Origin: Rhynchopus euleeides
Taxonomy: Eukaryota > Euglenozoa > Diplonemea > Diplonemida > Diplonemidae
Direction: 5' to 3'
DNA: 64,000 nt
Assembly (NCBI GenBank): GCA_963210315.1
Contig: OY723308.1
Coordinates: forward strand, 558,001 to 622,000
In this document: positions 1 to 10,659 of the stretch, piece by piece
How positions within the stretch are numbered: the stretch's first letter is position 1
How the letters are laid out: every line of letters starts with the position of its first letter
Program-made: the position numbers and the translations under genes
The notes under the pieces: model-generated
Seen by the model: the letters and a program-made list of their open reading frames with translations, nothing else
Told to the model about the DNA's origin: nothing
Database searches by the model: none

Positions 1-266
1 ACTTGCCCCCCATCGTGGATGGGCTCTGTACAGATGACCGCAGGGCGTAGTCCCCTGAGCGCCGGGTTGGGAGGGAGGGGGGGTGGAGATGGGGGTGGGG
101 GGACGGAGATGAGTGGGTGACTGTGACATGGAGAGATGGACGAGATGCACAGGTGTGTGTGAGGGCATGGGGAGGAGGGGCGGGTGGGACGGGGTGTGGG
201 CGGGGGGGGGGGGAGGCAGAGGTGGGTGGTGGAGCAGAGAAGGGTCGGGGGGGGGGGCGCAACAGA
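1..266. other. G-rich noncoding flank
   Basis: Long G tracts and GGT/GGA-rich sequence. Short open frames here have the composition of simple repeats, and no gene, RNA or transposon end is visible. Confidence 0.6.
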
Positions 267-312
267 TACACGGTGGGATCTTGTAAATTTTACATGTATA
301 ACTACAAGTATA

Positions 313-661
313 TACCGTATACGTAAATATTTTGGAACGTAAATATTATGGAACGTAAATATTATGGAACGTAAATATTTTGGAACGCTGGTGGGTTGGC
401 GTTCCAGATTTTTTTCGTTCCATAATATTTACAGGGCTTTCTGCGACTCGGGGACTTGGACCAGGTGATCGGACGGCATACAGAGTCCCTGACGGGACCT
501 ACTCGTGCACTTTTCGCGCGATTCCTGACGCAAGCCGTCCTCACCACCGAGTCCCCAACTGGCCCTGTAAATATTATGGAACGTAAATATTATGGAACGG
601 ACCGGCCAAAAATGGGCCCGTTCCATAATATTTACGTTCCATAATATTTACGTATACGGTA
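313..661. repeat. TACCGTATACG unit, copy 1
   Basis: Starts TACCGTATACGTAAATATT and ends in the reverse complement, so the unit is itself a small inverted-repeat element. Inside each edge the motif CGTAAATATTATGGAACG is reiterated, and the ~150-bp core is G/C-rich. A near-identical copy lies at 1279-1610 in direct orientation; this copy carries one extra internal repeat. Confidence 0.8.
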
Positions 662-1278
662 CATGTATTATACATGTATAATACTTGCATGTCAACTATT
701 ATACATGTATAATACATGTATATGCCTGAAATATACATGTAAAATACATGTATATCAAGTAAAAATACAAGTATAATACTTGCATGTCAACTATTATACT
801 TGTATTTTTACTTGATATACATGTATTTTACATGTATATTTCAGGCATTTACATGTATTTTACATGTATAATACTTGTCATGCAAGTATTATACATGTAA
901 AATACTTGCATGACAAGTAAAATACATGTATAATACTTGCATGACAAGTAAAATACTTGCATGCAAGTAAAATACATGTATTTTACTTGCATGCAAGTAT
1001 TTTACTTGTCATGCAAGTATTTTACATGTATAATACTTGCATGACAAGTATTATACATGTAAAATACATGTAAATGCCTGAAATATACATGTAAAATACA
1101 TGTATATCAAGTAAAAATACAAGTATAATAGTTGACATGCAAGTATTATACTTGTATTTTTACTTGATATACATGTATTTTACATGTATATTTCAGGCAT
1201 ATACATGTATTATACATGTATAATAGTTGACATGCAAGTATTATACATGTATAATACATGTATATACTTGTAGTTATA
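662..1278. repeat. ATGTATA/TACTTG palindrome
   Basis: A/T-rich array of CATGTATA, TACTTGCATG and TGACAAGTA units arranged as nested palindromes. The main axis lies between 976 and 977 (TACATGTA). Sequence can be followed outwards as near mirror images in both directions for about 300 bp. No coding potential. Confidence 0.8.
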
Positions 1279-1610
1279 TACCGTATACGTAAATATTTTG
1301 GAACGTAAATATTATGGAACGTAAATATTTTGGAACGCTGGTGGGTTGGCGTTCCAGATTTTTTTCGTTCCACAATATTTACAGGGCTTTCTGCGACTCG
1401 GGGACTTGGACCAGGTGATCGGACGGCATACAGAGTCCCTGACGGGACCTACTCGTGCACTTTTCGCGCGATTCCTGACGCAAGCCGTCCTCACCACCGA
1501 GTCCCCAACTGGCCCTGTAAATATTATGGAACGTAAATATTATGGAACGGACCGGCCAAAAATGGGCCCGTTCCATAATATTTACGTTCCATAATATTTA
1601 CGTATACGGT
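1279..1610. repeat. TACCGTATACG unit, copy 2
   Basis: Direct copy of the unit at 313-661, nearly identical through the G/C-rich core and missing one internal repeat at its left edge. Confidence 0.8.
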
Positions 1611-1838
1611 ATGTAAAATTTACAAGATCCCACCGTGTAGTTGGGCCGCCTTTTTTTGACCTTCTTCACTGCTGAAAAAAATGCAGGCCTGGAGAGTGTC
1701 CGGGAGATCAAACCCGGGGGCTATTTTTTGTGTTATAGTGTAGGGCACACACAGATTTTCTTCAGTTTGGTGCAGGCCTGGGCGGGGAACGAGCCCTTTT
1801 TCCAGGTTTTTTGGGTCGGGGAACCAGGTTTTTTCTAA

Positions 1839-2972
1839 ACCCTGTGCCTGGAATTTTGACCGAGTTAGATAAAATTTTCAGTGCAATCCTTCAGCACAAC
1901 CCCCCTAGATTTTTAGGTTTTCTTGACCCAATGGTCGAAATCTGCGACATAGTGGAAATCCCGGGGACATGTCGAATTCGAAAATTTTGGGTTAAAAAAC
2001 CCCAGGGGGGACCCTTTGGTTTCACCCCCTGTTGGGGGGCCTGGTGGGCGTTCAGGTGAGCTGCGACCCTTGGTTCTGACAGAGTGCAGCAATGGTAATC
2101 AACCGTCGTGAACGTACTTTCGTGCCGGCATGGCTATTCATGGGCACCGTGGCATGTCGCCGCATCCGTTCCGATCACAAGTGCCAGAGGCAAATCAGGA
2201 GTCCTGGTCCAGTGCAGGCACCTGCGCTGCAGATACCCAAGGGACTGTTGTGCACAAAAATGCACACACAAGGACATCAACTGACCGAGGCAATGCAGCT
2301 CGCAGCCTATCGATTCGATTCGGGGCACAAGCCTCACGAGCTGGTCACGCGATACCACGTTACTCTGCGTGGCGTATTCCGTGCAGCCGAAATGGCTTGG
2401 ACAGCAGTGCACAGGGGACCTTCTGCTGCACTGCGACAGGACAACCCAAGCACGTGCCGCGTACATCCAGAGGTGAAGTTGGATGAGGAAGATCAGTGGC
2501 TTCTGGGAGGAAGAGGGCGACCGCATCCACGTCGCGGATAACACACTCAGCACACGAGCGGGCGTTGCAAGAAATCCCCCATGTGTAAACAGGGGAAATC
2601 GGGCTTTTAGGGGATCCTGGTCAGGAATAAAAATTTCCACACATATTTTTCGACTTCCTGAGGCCAAAAACCGATGTTCCTGGACCCAGATGTGACATCT
2701 GGATGACATAATAAAAATCCAGAGTGCCTTAGAGGCGCGCGGGACATTTTTTTGGGGTTCGTGACTGGGGACCCCCTATTTTGGGGGATTTCCCGTAGGT
2801 GGAAAATGTCGATTTTCCAATTTTAAATCACTCTGGGGGCACCTGCGGGGCCATATTTTGCATTTTCAGACAGGGGACATATACCCTACAAACCCGATTT
2901 TCGGGTTTTTTGACCATTTTATGCCTTGTGCGAAAACGTGATATTTTTTGGACAAAATTCCAGGCACAGGGT
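1839..2972. mobile_element. 1.1-kb TIR transposon X nested in A1
   Basis: Termini are perfect 20-bp inverted repeats ACCCTGTGCCTGGAATTTTG, flanked by a 5-bp duplication TCTAA at 1834-1838 and 2973-2977. The uninterrupted site (TTTTTTCTAAGAATT, reverse strand near 33970) is preserved in A2, which confirms the boundaries. Overlapping open frames on both strands near 2092-2709 (up to 191 codons) resemble no transposase I recognise. A 5-bp TSD does not fit typical hAT, so the superfamily is open. Confidence 0.88.
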
Positions 2973-3643
2973 TCTAAGAATTTTTACAAGGGATTTTTTG
3001 CTCGCCCCCCCACAGTTTCCAGGCGCGTGCCCGTCAGGCGGGACCTTTTCTCTGATTCCTCTCCGCGTCATCATTGACAGCTCTCGAGTGATGCCCAGAG
3101 ATGCTTGCGGCAGAGAGTGCCCCTCATGCGCGTTACAGCTGAAAATGAATGAGGATCATCTGGCACTCGTTCTCATCGGGGGTTGTGCTCCGCGGACTCA
3201 ATACACCTTGGCACTCTCGCACTGGACATGCCAGCAGCTGGAGGACAGTTACAAAGCTGCCACTCCCCGACGCCACCCACGTGCTGGCCCCTTCAGGTCT
3301 GAAAGCCCAAAAGCTCCCGGGGATTGTTGCACTGGTGCGCACCATATTCAGCGCAGTAGGGTGATCTCTCCGATTTTCCAAAACTGCTGGTTTACTGGTT
3401 TGGGGAACGGTCGTCGGCAGACCGTTGAAATGCACGTGTTAGCAAGGCACACTCACGTTTCAGGTAGCGTGTCGCGTGTCACGCATGTCGCGAACGCGGC
3501 AAGTGTACCTCCCAGGTGGGGAAGCCCGACCTCCTGTCCGATGTCAGTCAGGCTTCGAAGAAGCGCTTCATGGATGCGGCGCTGACCTCCTACGCTGCAC
3601 TGTACCCGGCGAAGTGAGATAGATGGACGGGCACACGCTACAT

Positions 3644-3702
3644 GGGGGGTCTGGGGGGCGGAGCCCCCCAGCCGCCGGAGGCCACGGTAGCGAACATCTG
3701 TT
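3644..3702 (-). repeat. Hairpin module copy 1
   Basis: Read on the minus strand the module runs CAGAYGTTCRCTACC, then GTGGCCTCCGGCGGC, a stem CTGGGGGGC, loop TCC, stem GCCCCCCAG, and ACCCCCC. It lies in element A1, paired with copy 2 across a ~110-bp spacer. The three-frame openness of this G/C sequence produces spurious Ser/Gly/Arg/Pro-rich ORFs. Confidence 0.88.
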
Positions 3703-3814
3703 CGTGTGGGCGTACAGATTCTGTGCGAGTTGGCTGCGTCCTCAGAGGCGACTGGAGTGGTTGGACCCCGACCTGGTGGGATTCGAAGGACTTGAGTACG
3801 AGACGTACGCCACA

Positions 3815-3872
3815 GGGGGGTCTGGGGGGCGGAGCCCCCCAGCCGCCGGAGGCCACGGTAGTGAACGTCTGG
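3815..3872 (-). repeat. Hairpin module copy 2
   Basis: Second half of the two-hairpin cassette in A1. The spacer between the two hairpins reappears in element E (10156-10273) and in A2. Confidence 0.88.
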
Positions 3873-4121
3873 CTCTCCAGTTGGCCAGCAAGGCGAACTG
3901 AACGGGGGACAGACTTCCCTTCCATCCTTGTCCGCGCCCTGTCGACTGGGGAAAACTTAGAAAAAGTTTTCTCCTCTGCGAAACAACCTTAGAAAAAAAT
4001 TCCCCTAACAAAATTCTTAGAAAAAAAGTTTTTTTCCCCTTACAAAAATTCTTAGAAAAAAAGTTCAGAATCCTGAAAGTGGGGAACAAGCCCCCCAGTT
4101 AGGAACAGCCCTGGTTTGGTG

Positions 4122-6001
4122 CAAATCATATTTTTTGTTAGCATCTTTCTTTGCAACGCCAGATGCGCCGGGTGTTCTTCTGAGGGGGGACAACAAGCAT
4201 GAATCGTCTATTGAGTTGACACGGGAGAAGCGGTGGGTGTGGGTGGGGGAGAGAGAGAGAGGGATGAGGGGGTGGTGGAGGGAACTGCCTTCACATCGAG
4301 GATGGCAGGAGAGAAGAGAAAACTATCATCCAACACGCTCAAGTAAAGTCAAAGGATATTCAAGCAGCTGTGAAACTGGACACAGCGTGCTAAAAAGAGA
4401 AACAGAAAAAGCAAAAACGAGGCTCCCTTTTATAAAATTGGCTGGATAAAACAATAAAAGACACGGATCCAAACGGACACAACTCTCGCCTCTTCAGGAA
4501 ATGAAAATCTACAACAAGAAAAAGGAAATGCTGCCGGGGGAGCCGCTCTAGAGTGAAGGCAAAAACAACATATGCGAGTGCTCTAACAAAACTAGGGCAC
4601 ATTAGGGCACAGCTTGGGTTGGTTTGACACAGGGTGGAGCCCACCATCCCACCGCGGTTAATCTGGGAGGAGGAGGAGGAGGGGGGGGGAGAGAGAGGGG
4701 GGGGCGATGGAGGCGCGAGGGGGGGGGGGGGTCGAAAGGCAGAGAGGCGTAGGGTACAGAGTCACACCTTTTTGCCTCTTCGCTCTCGAATTGCAGCGCA
4801 ATGGGAGGGGGGGGGGGCGGGGAGAGAGAGATCGCTTTAGATCACACACACCACACGGGGTGTCGTGTGTCAGCCCGTCAGGAAGGGATTGGCCAATGTC
4901 ACGCACCCATATAATCGCTGCCGACAAAACAGTCTTTAACGGCAACAACCCAGGGAGAGGGTGTTGAAATGGGGTATCGAACGGAAACCAAATGAGACAA
5001 CAATCAAGCTATTTTTTTCGTGACTCTGAAACATTCTCGGGCCTGCATGCAGGTTCCCTCTGCCCTGGACTGGCCATGTGAGATGGTATGCTTTCCCAAC
5101 ACGAGTCGTGTGACAGGTGAGTTGAAAGAAAGGATCCATCCATTACTGTACACTCGTCTCCATTTGAATTAGATCTCAAGCAAGTCAAGCAAGAAGCAGA
5201 GGCGCAGATGTGCCTCACTCTCAGAACAAACCTGGGTCGAATACAGGGAAGGGGGGCGGTTTACTATAGGGAGTGGATCCGGGTGAAGAGGGGGGAAAAA
5301 CAGTGCCACTGAATGCACTGGAGTGCTTTGAAACAATACCGCATGCAACAGGAGTGGGGGGAGGGGGCTTTGAGTTCTCTCCCTTCCGCCCCGCCCCCCC
5401 CCCCCCCCCCCCCCCGCTCCTTCCCCGACCCCTCCGCCAGCCCCCCCCCCCAAAACAACAACGGCTGGAGGAGTTCAGCAAATGAAAAGAGAACATATTT
5501 CTCTCTGCTGCTTCCTTCATCCTTCAGCTGTCTCACTGCGCATGAGGTAGAGACAATGTCTGTGTGTATGTGTGTGAATGTGTGCCCACCCAAACCCTGC
5601 CAGATTCATTCACCTCTCTGTGAACTGGTGAGCCGGTTGCCCAAAAGGCAGTGTCAGCCGTAGCGATGTGTTCAAATCTCGACCTCCATGTGGCAGTGCC
5701 TTTGTGTTGTAAGACAATACACTTCGGCAATACTGCATGGGAGGTGTCTATGAGCTGCTCCGCACAATCAGCATAGCTTTGCTGGCAACACAGGCAGGCA
5801 CCGCACAACCGCACCACACAGGCTGCTGCAGCTGTGGAGAACGCCTGCCTCTCAGCGTCCATAACCACACACACACACATGATACACACACACACACTGC
5901 TTCCTTCGATGCGAAAATACACAGAAAGACAACCCACAATCCCCCCCAGCCCCCACAAAACAGCACAAGGGGGAGGCGGGCAACAAAAATACGGGGGGAG
6001 G
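4122..6001. other. Intergenic, no gene seen
   Basis: G and C homopolymer tracts (for example near 4680-4735 and 5393-5415), CA/AC microsatellites near 5868-5900 and short open frames with no recognisable protein. I see no RNA gene or transposon terminus. Confidence 0.5.
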
Positions 6002-6069
6002 GGAGGGGGCAGGCCTCTGGCTAATTCTGGGGCCGGACTTAACGTTGGGCCGGAGGGGGGGGGGGGGGC

Positions 6070-8395
6070 CCTACCCTACCCTACCCTACAGCACGTCGGG
6101 GGTACCCACAACCCGACCCAACCCTACCCTAGGGTGAGGGTTGGGTACCCATAACCCGACCCAACACGACCCTACCCAACCCAGGGGTCAGGGCCAGGGT
6201 TGACCCTAGACCCAACCCAACCCTAGGGTTAGGGTCAGGGTTGACCCTAGACCCTACCCTAACCCTAGGGTTAGGGTCAGGGTTAACCCTAGACCCTACC
6301 CTTGACCCAACCCTAGGGTTAGGGTTAGGGTAAACCCTTGACCCAACCCTAGGGTTAGGGTCAGGGTTGACCCTAGACCCTACCCAACCCTAGGGTTAGG
6401 GTCAGGGTTAACCCTAGACCCTACCCAACCCTAGGGTTAGGGCTAGGGTTAACCCTTGACCCAACCCTAGGGTTAGGGTCAGGGTTAACCCTAGACCCTA
6501 CCCAACCCTAGGGTTAGGGTTGACCCTAGACCCTACCCTTGACCCAACCCTAGGGTTAGGGTCAGGGTTGACCCCAGACCCTACCCAACCCTAGGGTTAG
6601 GGTTAACCCTAGACCCTACCCTAACCCTAGGGTTAGGGTTAGGGTTAACCCTTGACCCAACCCTAGGGTTAGGGTCAGGGTTAACCCTAGACCCTACCCT
6701 AACCCTAGGGTTAGGGTCAGGGTTGACCCCAGACCCTACCCAACCCTAGGGTTAGGGTTAGGGTTAACCCTAGACCCTACCCTAACCCTAGGGTTAGGGT
6801 TAGGGTTAACCCTTGACCCAACCCTAGGGTTAGGGTCAGGGTTAACCCTAGACCCTACCCTGACCCTAGGGTTAGGGTTAGGGTTAACCCTTGACCCAAC
6901 CCTAGGGTTAGGGTCAGGGTTGACCCTAGACCCTACCCTAGGGTTAGGGTAGGGTATAGGGTTAACCCCAACCCTGATCCGAGGGTTGGGTCGGGTCTAG
7001 GGTTCACCCTGACCCAAACCCGAACCCTAGGGTAGGGTTGGGTCTAGGGTGAACCCTAACCCTAGGGTCGGGCAGGGTCTTGGGTAAACCCCCAACCCTA
7101 ACCCTCGGGTTGGGTAGGGTATAGGGTTAACCCTAACCCTAGGGTTGGGTTGTGTATAGGGTTAACCCTAACCCTAGGGTAGGGTTGGGTCTTGGGTTAA
7201 CCCTAACCCTAGGGTTGGGTTGGGTATAGGGTTAACCCTAACCCTAGGGTGAGGGTAGGGTATAGGGTTAACCCCAACCCTAACCCTAGGGTTGGGTAGG
7301 GTATAGGGTTAACCCTAACCCTAGGGTAGGGTTGGGTCTTGGGTTAACCCTAACCCTAACCCTAGGGTTGGGTTGGGTATAGGGTTAACCCTAACCCTAG
7401 GGTTGGGTTGGGTCTAGGGTTAACCCTGACCCTAACCCTAGGGTTGGGTAGGGTATAGGGTTAACCCCAACCCTAACCCTAGGGTTGGGTAGGGTATAGG
7501 GATAACCCTAACCCTAGGGTAGGGTTGGGTCTTGGGTTAACCCTAACCCTAACCCTAGGGTTGGGTTGGGTATAGGGTTAACCCTAACCCTAGGGTTGGG
7601 TTGGGTCTAGGGTTAACCCTGACCCTAACCCTAGGGTTGGGTAGGGTGTAGGGTTAACCCTAACCCTAGGGTAGGGTTGGGTTAACCCTAATCCTAGGGT
7701 TGGGTTGGGTATAGGGTTAACCCTAACCCTAACCCTAGGGTTGGGTTGGGTCTAGGGTTAACCCTGACCCTAACCCTAGGGTCAGGTAGGGTATAGGGTT
7801 AGCCCCAACCCTAACCCTAGGGTTGGGTTGGGTCTAGGGTTAACCCGAACCCTAACCCTAGGGTTGGGTTGGGTCTAGGGTTAACCCTAACCCTAACCCT
7901 AGGGTAGGGTTGGGTGTAGGGTTAACCCTAACCCTAGGGTTGGGTTGGGTCTAGGGTTAACCCTAACCCTAACCCTAGGGTAGGGTTGGGTGTAGGGTTG
8001 GGTTGGGTCTAGGGTTAACCCTAACCCTAACCCTAGGGTTGGGTTGGGTCTAGGGTTAACCCGAACCCTAACCCTAGGGTTGGGTTGGGTCTAGGGTTAA
8101 CCCTAACCCTAACCCTAGGGTAGGGTTGGGTGTAGGGTTGGGTATAGGGTTAACCCCAACCCTAACCCTAGGGTTGGGTTGGGTCTAGGGTTAACCCTCA
8201 CCCTAACCCTAGGGTAGGGTCTAGGGTTAACCCCAACCCCAACCCTAGGGTTGGGTAGGGTATAGGGTTAACCCTAACCCCAGGGTAGGGTCTAGGGTTA
8301 ACCCTAACCCTAACCCTAGGGTGAGGGTAGGGTCTGGAGTTAACCCCAACCCCAACCCTAACCCTAGGGTTGGGTAGGGTCTAGGGTCACCCGTA
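6070..8395. repeat. Head-to-head telomere-like repeat array
   Basis: About 2.3 kb of CCCTAA/TTAGGG variants (CCCTGA, CCCAAC, GGGTCA, GGGTAT) that switch strand every few units, so CCCTAACCCTAGGGTTAGGG palindromes recur throughout. The left part has a higher-order unit containing AACCCTAGACCCTACCC; after about 6950 it changes to units with GGGTTGGGTATAGGGTTAACCC. A chromosome end would show one orientation and few variants; this array is inverted, degenerate and enclosed by the TIRs of element D. Confidence 0.92.
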
Positions 8396-8426
8396 ACCCT
8401 CGAAATCGGGCCCAAATCGCCAAAAT

Positions 8427-9593
8427 TCAGGGGATAAGATAGGTCTGGTTTTCCGGTTTTCAAAACCAGGGTTTCCCGGTTCCCGGTTTTCTGAAAAAAA
8501 AAAAAGGTCGATCTCATTTTCGGCGTTTTTTTTGTGACTTTGGAACAGTAAAACAGTCAGAAAAAACGCCATAAAAAAATAGAAAGTGACCCCATCGTGA
8601 TCCGCACAGAGCTCAAATAGTCCAAAGAAGGCAGAGAAGCGGAGAAGAAAAAATAGACCTAGCGGGTGGCCCGGTGGGTGGTGATGCCCTCGTCATGCAG
8701 GTCTCTTCTGTTTTGAAGGTGCACACATGGTGGACTCCAGCCACCATGTCTAAGAGGGAGTCTAAGACTGCAGTCTGTACTGGAGACGGGAGTCTATTTT
8801 CCAGCTAATTTACGCTAAGACTCCCGCTAGTTGAGACTCATGGGAGACACACGGTGTACTCCAGCGGAGGTAGGGTAACCTCCGCTGGAGTTCACCGTGT
8901 CGTCTGCCTCTGTGCAGCGTCACTCGGTGCCATCGAATACATGGCGACAGCCCACCAACTCGAGACAGATCTGCTTGTCTGGAGGGCTGAGACGAGAACA
9001 CGAACGACTTTCAAGCAGTCTTGAAGGTCGCCAAGCCTATTGGGGGCAACTAACAGATGAGATTTGTTTGTTGCCTGTCGTCACAGCTAGGTGCCCATCT
9101 CCTCGACAACGGAATGTGTGCAGAGATCTCGTGGACCCTTTGGCCATTCTGTCGTGCACCCACTCCACCCACAACGCACACCTATCACGAGTGGTCGCTC
9201 CCCCGTCCTCCTCCACCCTGAAGGTTGAACCCTCAAGGACCAGTGATCTCCTGCTGGCCGGGCTGCGATACAGCGAAGCCTTCCTACTTACAAGCGAATC
9301 CAGACTGTAGGGAACAGATGTTCACTACCGTGGCCTCCGGCGGCTGGGGGGCTCCGCCCCCCAGACCCCCCCTGCGTAAAAACATTGCACCAGACCTTTT
9401 TTGGCCGAGAGTCCAAACTTTCAAAGCAGCTGCTGCGCCTGCCCCACCAAGCAGCCTCAGTACGACAGGACGCGCGCAGGCACCGGGCCCTCTCAGATTC
9501 TGGGAGGGTTTGCGCGGGTCGCGCGCGCGAAAAATTTTCAAAACCAGAAAAACCGGAAAACGGCGCCAGAAAAAAAGTCTATCTTATACCCTG
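8427..9593. mobile_element. hAT-like element B1 (internally deleted)
   Basis: Ends CAGGGGATAAGATAG and inverted CAGGGTATAAGATAG, flanked by GCCAAAAT at 8419-8426 and 9594-9601 (one extra T before the left CAGG). It matches the two outer parts of B2 (32317-32410 and 35196-36299). The junction lies in CTCATTT, which in B2 occurs at both breakpoints, so B1 looks like an internal-deletion derivative. It carries one hairpin module and a 23-bp inverted repeat around 8853-8904 (ACACGGTG...CACCGTGT). The ~137-codon frame at 8897-9310 is repeated in B2 and resembles nothing known to me. Confidence 0.85.
9315..9372 (+). repeat. Hairpin module copy 3
   Basis: Single module close to the right end of B1; the equivalent copy in B2 is at 36007-36063. 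Confidence 0.88.
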
Positions 9594-10098
9594 GCCAAAA
9601 TGGGCACCCCTCGAAAAAAAAAATTCGAAAAGGTCCCCCTACCCACACCTGGAAATTACCAAAAAATCTGGGACCCCGGCGGCCCCAACCCTAGGGTAGG
9701 GTAGGGTAGCCCCCCCCCCCCCCTCCCCCCCCCGGCACGGAGAAACTTAACGTTCGACCCGAATTAGCCAGGCCTGTCGCTAACTTTTCGATTTTGGAGA
9801 TTTGGTGGGTTGACGCTCCTGTTTTGGGGGGGGATCAGGGGGGAAAACACTAGGGGTCAATTTTTCTCGCGCGCGCTTCGCGCGCGCTCGTGTTGTTGCC
9901 AAATTTTCCCATCGGTGGACCACTAAGTGGGCACGGTGTGAGGCGCTGGGTTCCTTCCGTGGTTCCTCTCCCGCTCGCGCCGTCGGGTGCCGGAGGAAAC
10001 CAAAAAATGGCTTTCGGGACCATGATTTCGACGCTGCCCCCTGATATGTCACGGCCGTCAAAGCGCAAGGACTTGGTTACTAGACGGGCACGCGAGAT

Positions 10099-10155
10099 GG
10101 GGGGTCTGGGGGGCAGGGCCCCCCAGCCGCCGGAGGTCACGGTAGTGAGCATCTG
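10099..10155 (-). repeat. Hairpin module copy 4
   Basis: The loop region differs (GGCAGGGCC instead of GGCGGAGCC), with some loss of stem symmetry. First hairpin of the cassette in E. Confidence 0.8.
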
Positions 10156-10273
10156 TTCATTGTGGGCGTACAGATTCTGTGTGAGTTGGCTGCGTCCTCC
10201 TGAGGCTACTGGAGTGGGTGGATTCCCTGACCCGGTGGGAATCGAATGACTTGAGTACGAGACATACGCCACA

Positions 10274-10330
10274 GGGGGGTCTGGGGGGCGGAGCCCCCCA
10301 GCCGCCGGAGGCCACGGTAGTGAGCATCTG
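10274..10330 (-). repeat. Hairpin module copy 5
   Basis: Second hairpin of the cassette in E, canonical stem and loop. Confidence 0.88.
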
Positions 10331-10354
10331 TTCCTGCAAAACCATACTCTCTTC

Positions 10355-10620
10355 GACGTCGACCCAGTGAAAGTGGGTTGACGCTTGGTCGACGCTTGGT
10401 GAGCGTCGACCCAGTGTAACCGGGCCAACGCTAGGTTAGCGTCGACCCAGTGTAATAAATGGGTTGACGCTTGGTCCAGGCTTGAATGGCAACCCAGTTC
10501 CACTAGGTCGACGCTCCAAGCCTCGACCAAGCGTCAACCCAGTCCACTGGGTCGACGCTGGGTCGACGCTTTTTTATGGGGGGGGAAACCCAAAATCACT
10601 GGGTCGACGGTCGACGCTTA
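10355..10620. repeat. GCGTCGACCCAGTG inverted-repeat field
   Basis: At least ten copies of GCGTCGACCCAGT or its complement ACTGGGTTGACGC lie in both orientations within ~265 bp next to the right end of E. Subterminal repeats of this sort often bind hAT transposases; that role here is inference. Confidence 0.8.
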
Positions 10621-10659
10621 GCGACATGCCTGCGAATTAGCCAGAGGCCTGGGAGGGGG

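Larger units (their letters stand above)
269..1637. mobile_element. TA-flanked palindromic element (CACGGTGG termini)
   Basis: The ends are inverted copies of CACGGTGGGATCTTGTAAAT, and TA dinucleotides sit immediately outside at 267-268 and 1638-1639. The content is noncoding: two direct ~340-bp units flank a ~600-bp palindrome. The outermost motif TA-CACGGTGG is shared with the 28505-30817 element, so both may be mobilised by the same absent transposase. A TA duplication suggests a Tc1/mariner-like mechanism, but two bases are weak evidence and the T and A could belong to the TIR. Confidence 0.75.
1773..4113. mobile_element. hAT-like non-autonomous element A1
   Basis: Begins CAGGCCTG and ends CAGCCCTG (inverted CAGGGCTG), flanked by a perfect 8-bp duplication GTTTGGTG at 1765-1772 and 4114-4121. 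A CAGG terminus with an 8-bp TSD is the hAT signature. It contains a second transposon X at 1839-2972 and two hairpin modules (3644-3702, 3815-3872). Element A2 (32830-34035, inverted) is the same element without X. No transposase frame is visible, so it must be mobilised in trans. Confidence 0.88.
9769..10632. mobile_element. Element E nested in the right TIR of D
   Basis: Ends CAGGCCTGTCGCTAA and inverted CAGGCATGTCGCTAA (one mismatch), flanked by CGAATTAGC at 9760-9768 and 10633-10641. The duplication can be read as 9 bp, or as 8 bp with one extra C at the left end. The insertion splits the right TIR of element D. It contains the two-hairpin cassette also found in A1 and A2, followed by a dense field of inverted repeats. 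No transposase is visible. Confidence 0.85.
6010..10651. mobile_element. Element D: TIR element carrying telomere-like array
   Basis: Left end CAGGCCTCTGGCTAATTC (6010-6027) is repeated inverted and perfectly at 10634-10651. The octamer GGAGGGGG lies directly outside both ends (6002-6009, 10652-10659), which suits a hAT-like 8-bp TSD, although this octamer is low-complexity. Removing nested element E joins 9768 to 10642, and the TIR similarity then continues into GGGtCGaAC/GTTAAG. About half the element is variant TTAGGG repeat. It also holds nested B1. No transposase is present. Confidence 0.72.

Noticed and set aside
3623..3901. Ser/Gly/Arg/Pro-rich protein ORFs repeated at 3.6, 9.3, 10.1, 26.4, 33 and 34 kb
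   Set aside because: They are translations of the G/C hairpin module, open in several frames and on both strands.
5655..5700. tRNA-like B box (GTTCAAATC)
   Set aside because: The flanking bases do not form a T stem, and no A box or acceptor stem was found.
6070..8395. Chromosome end or internal telomere fusion point
   Set aside because: The repeats alternate strand every few units and are enclosed by TIRs with further DNA on both sides; a fusion would have a single head-to-head junction.
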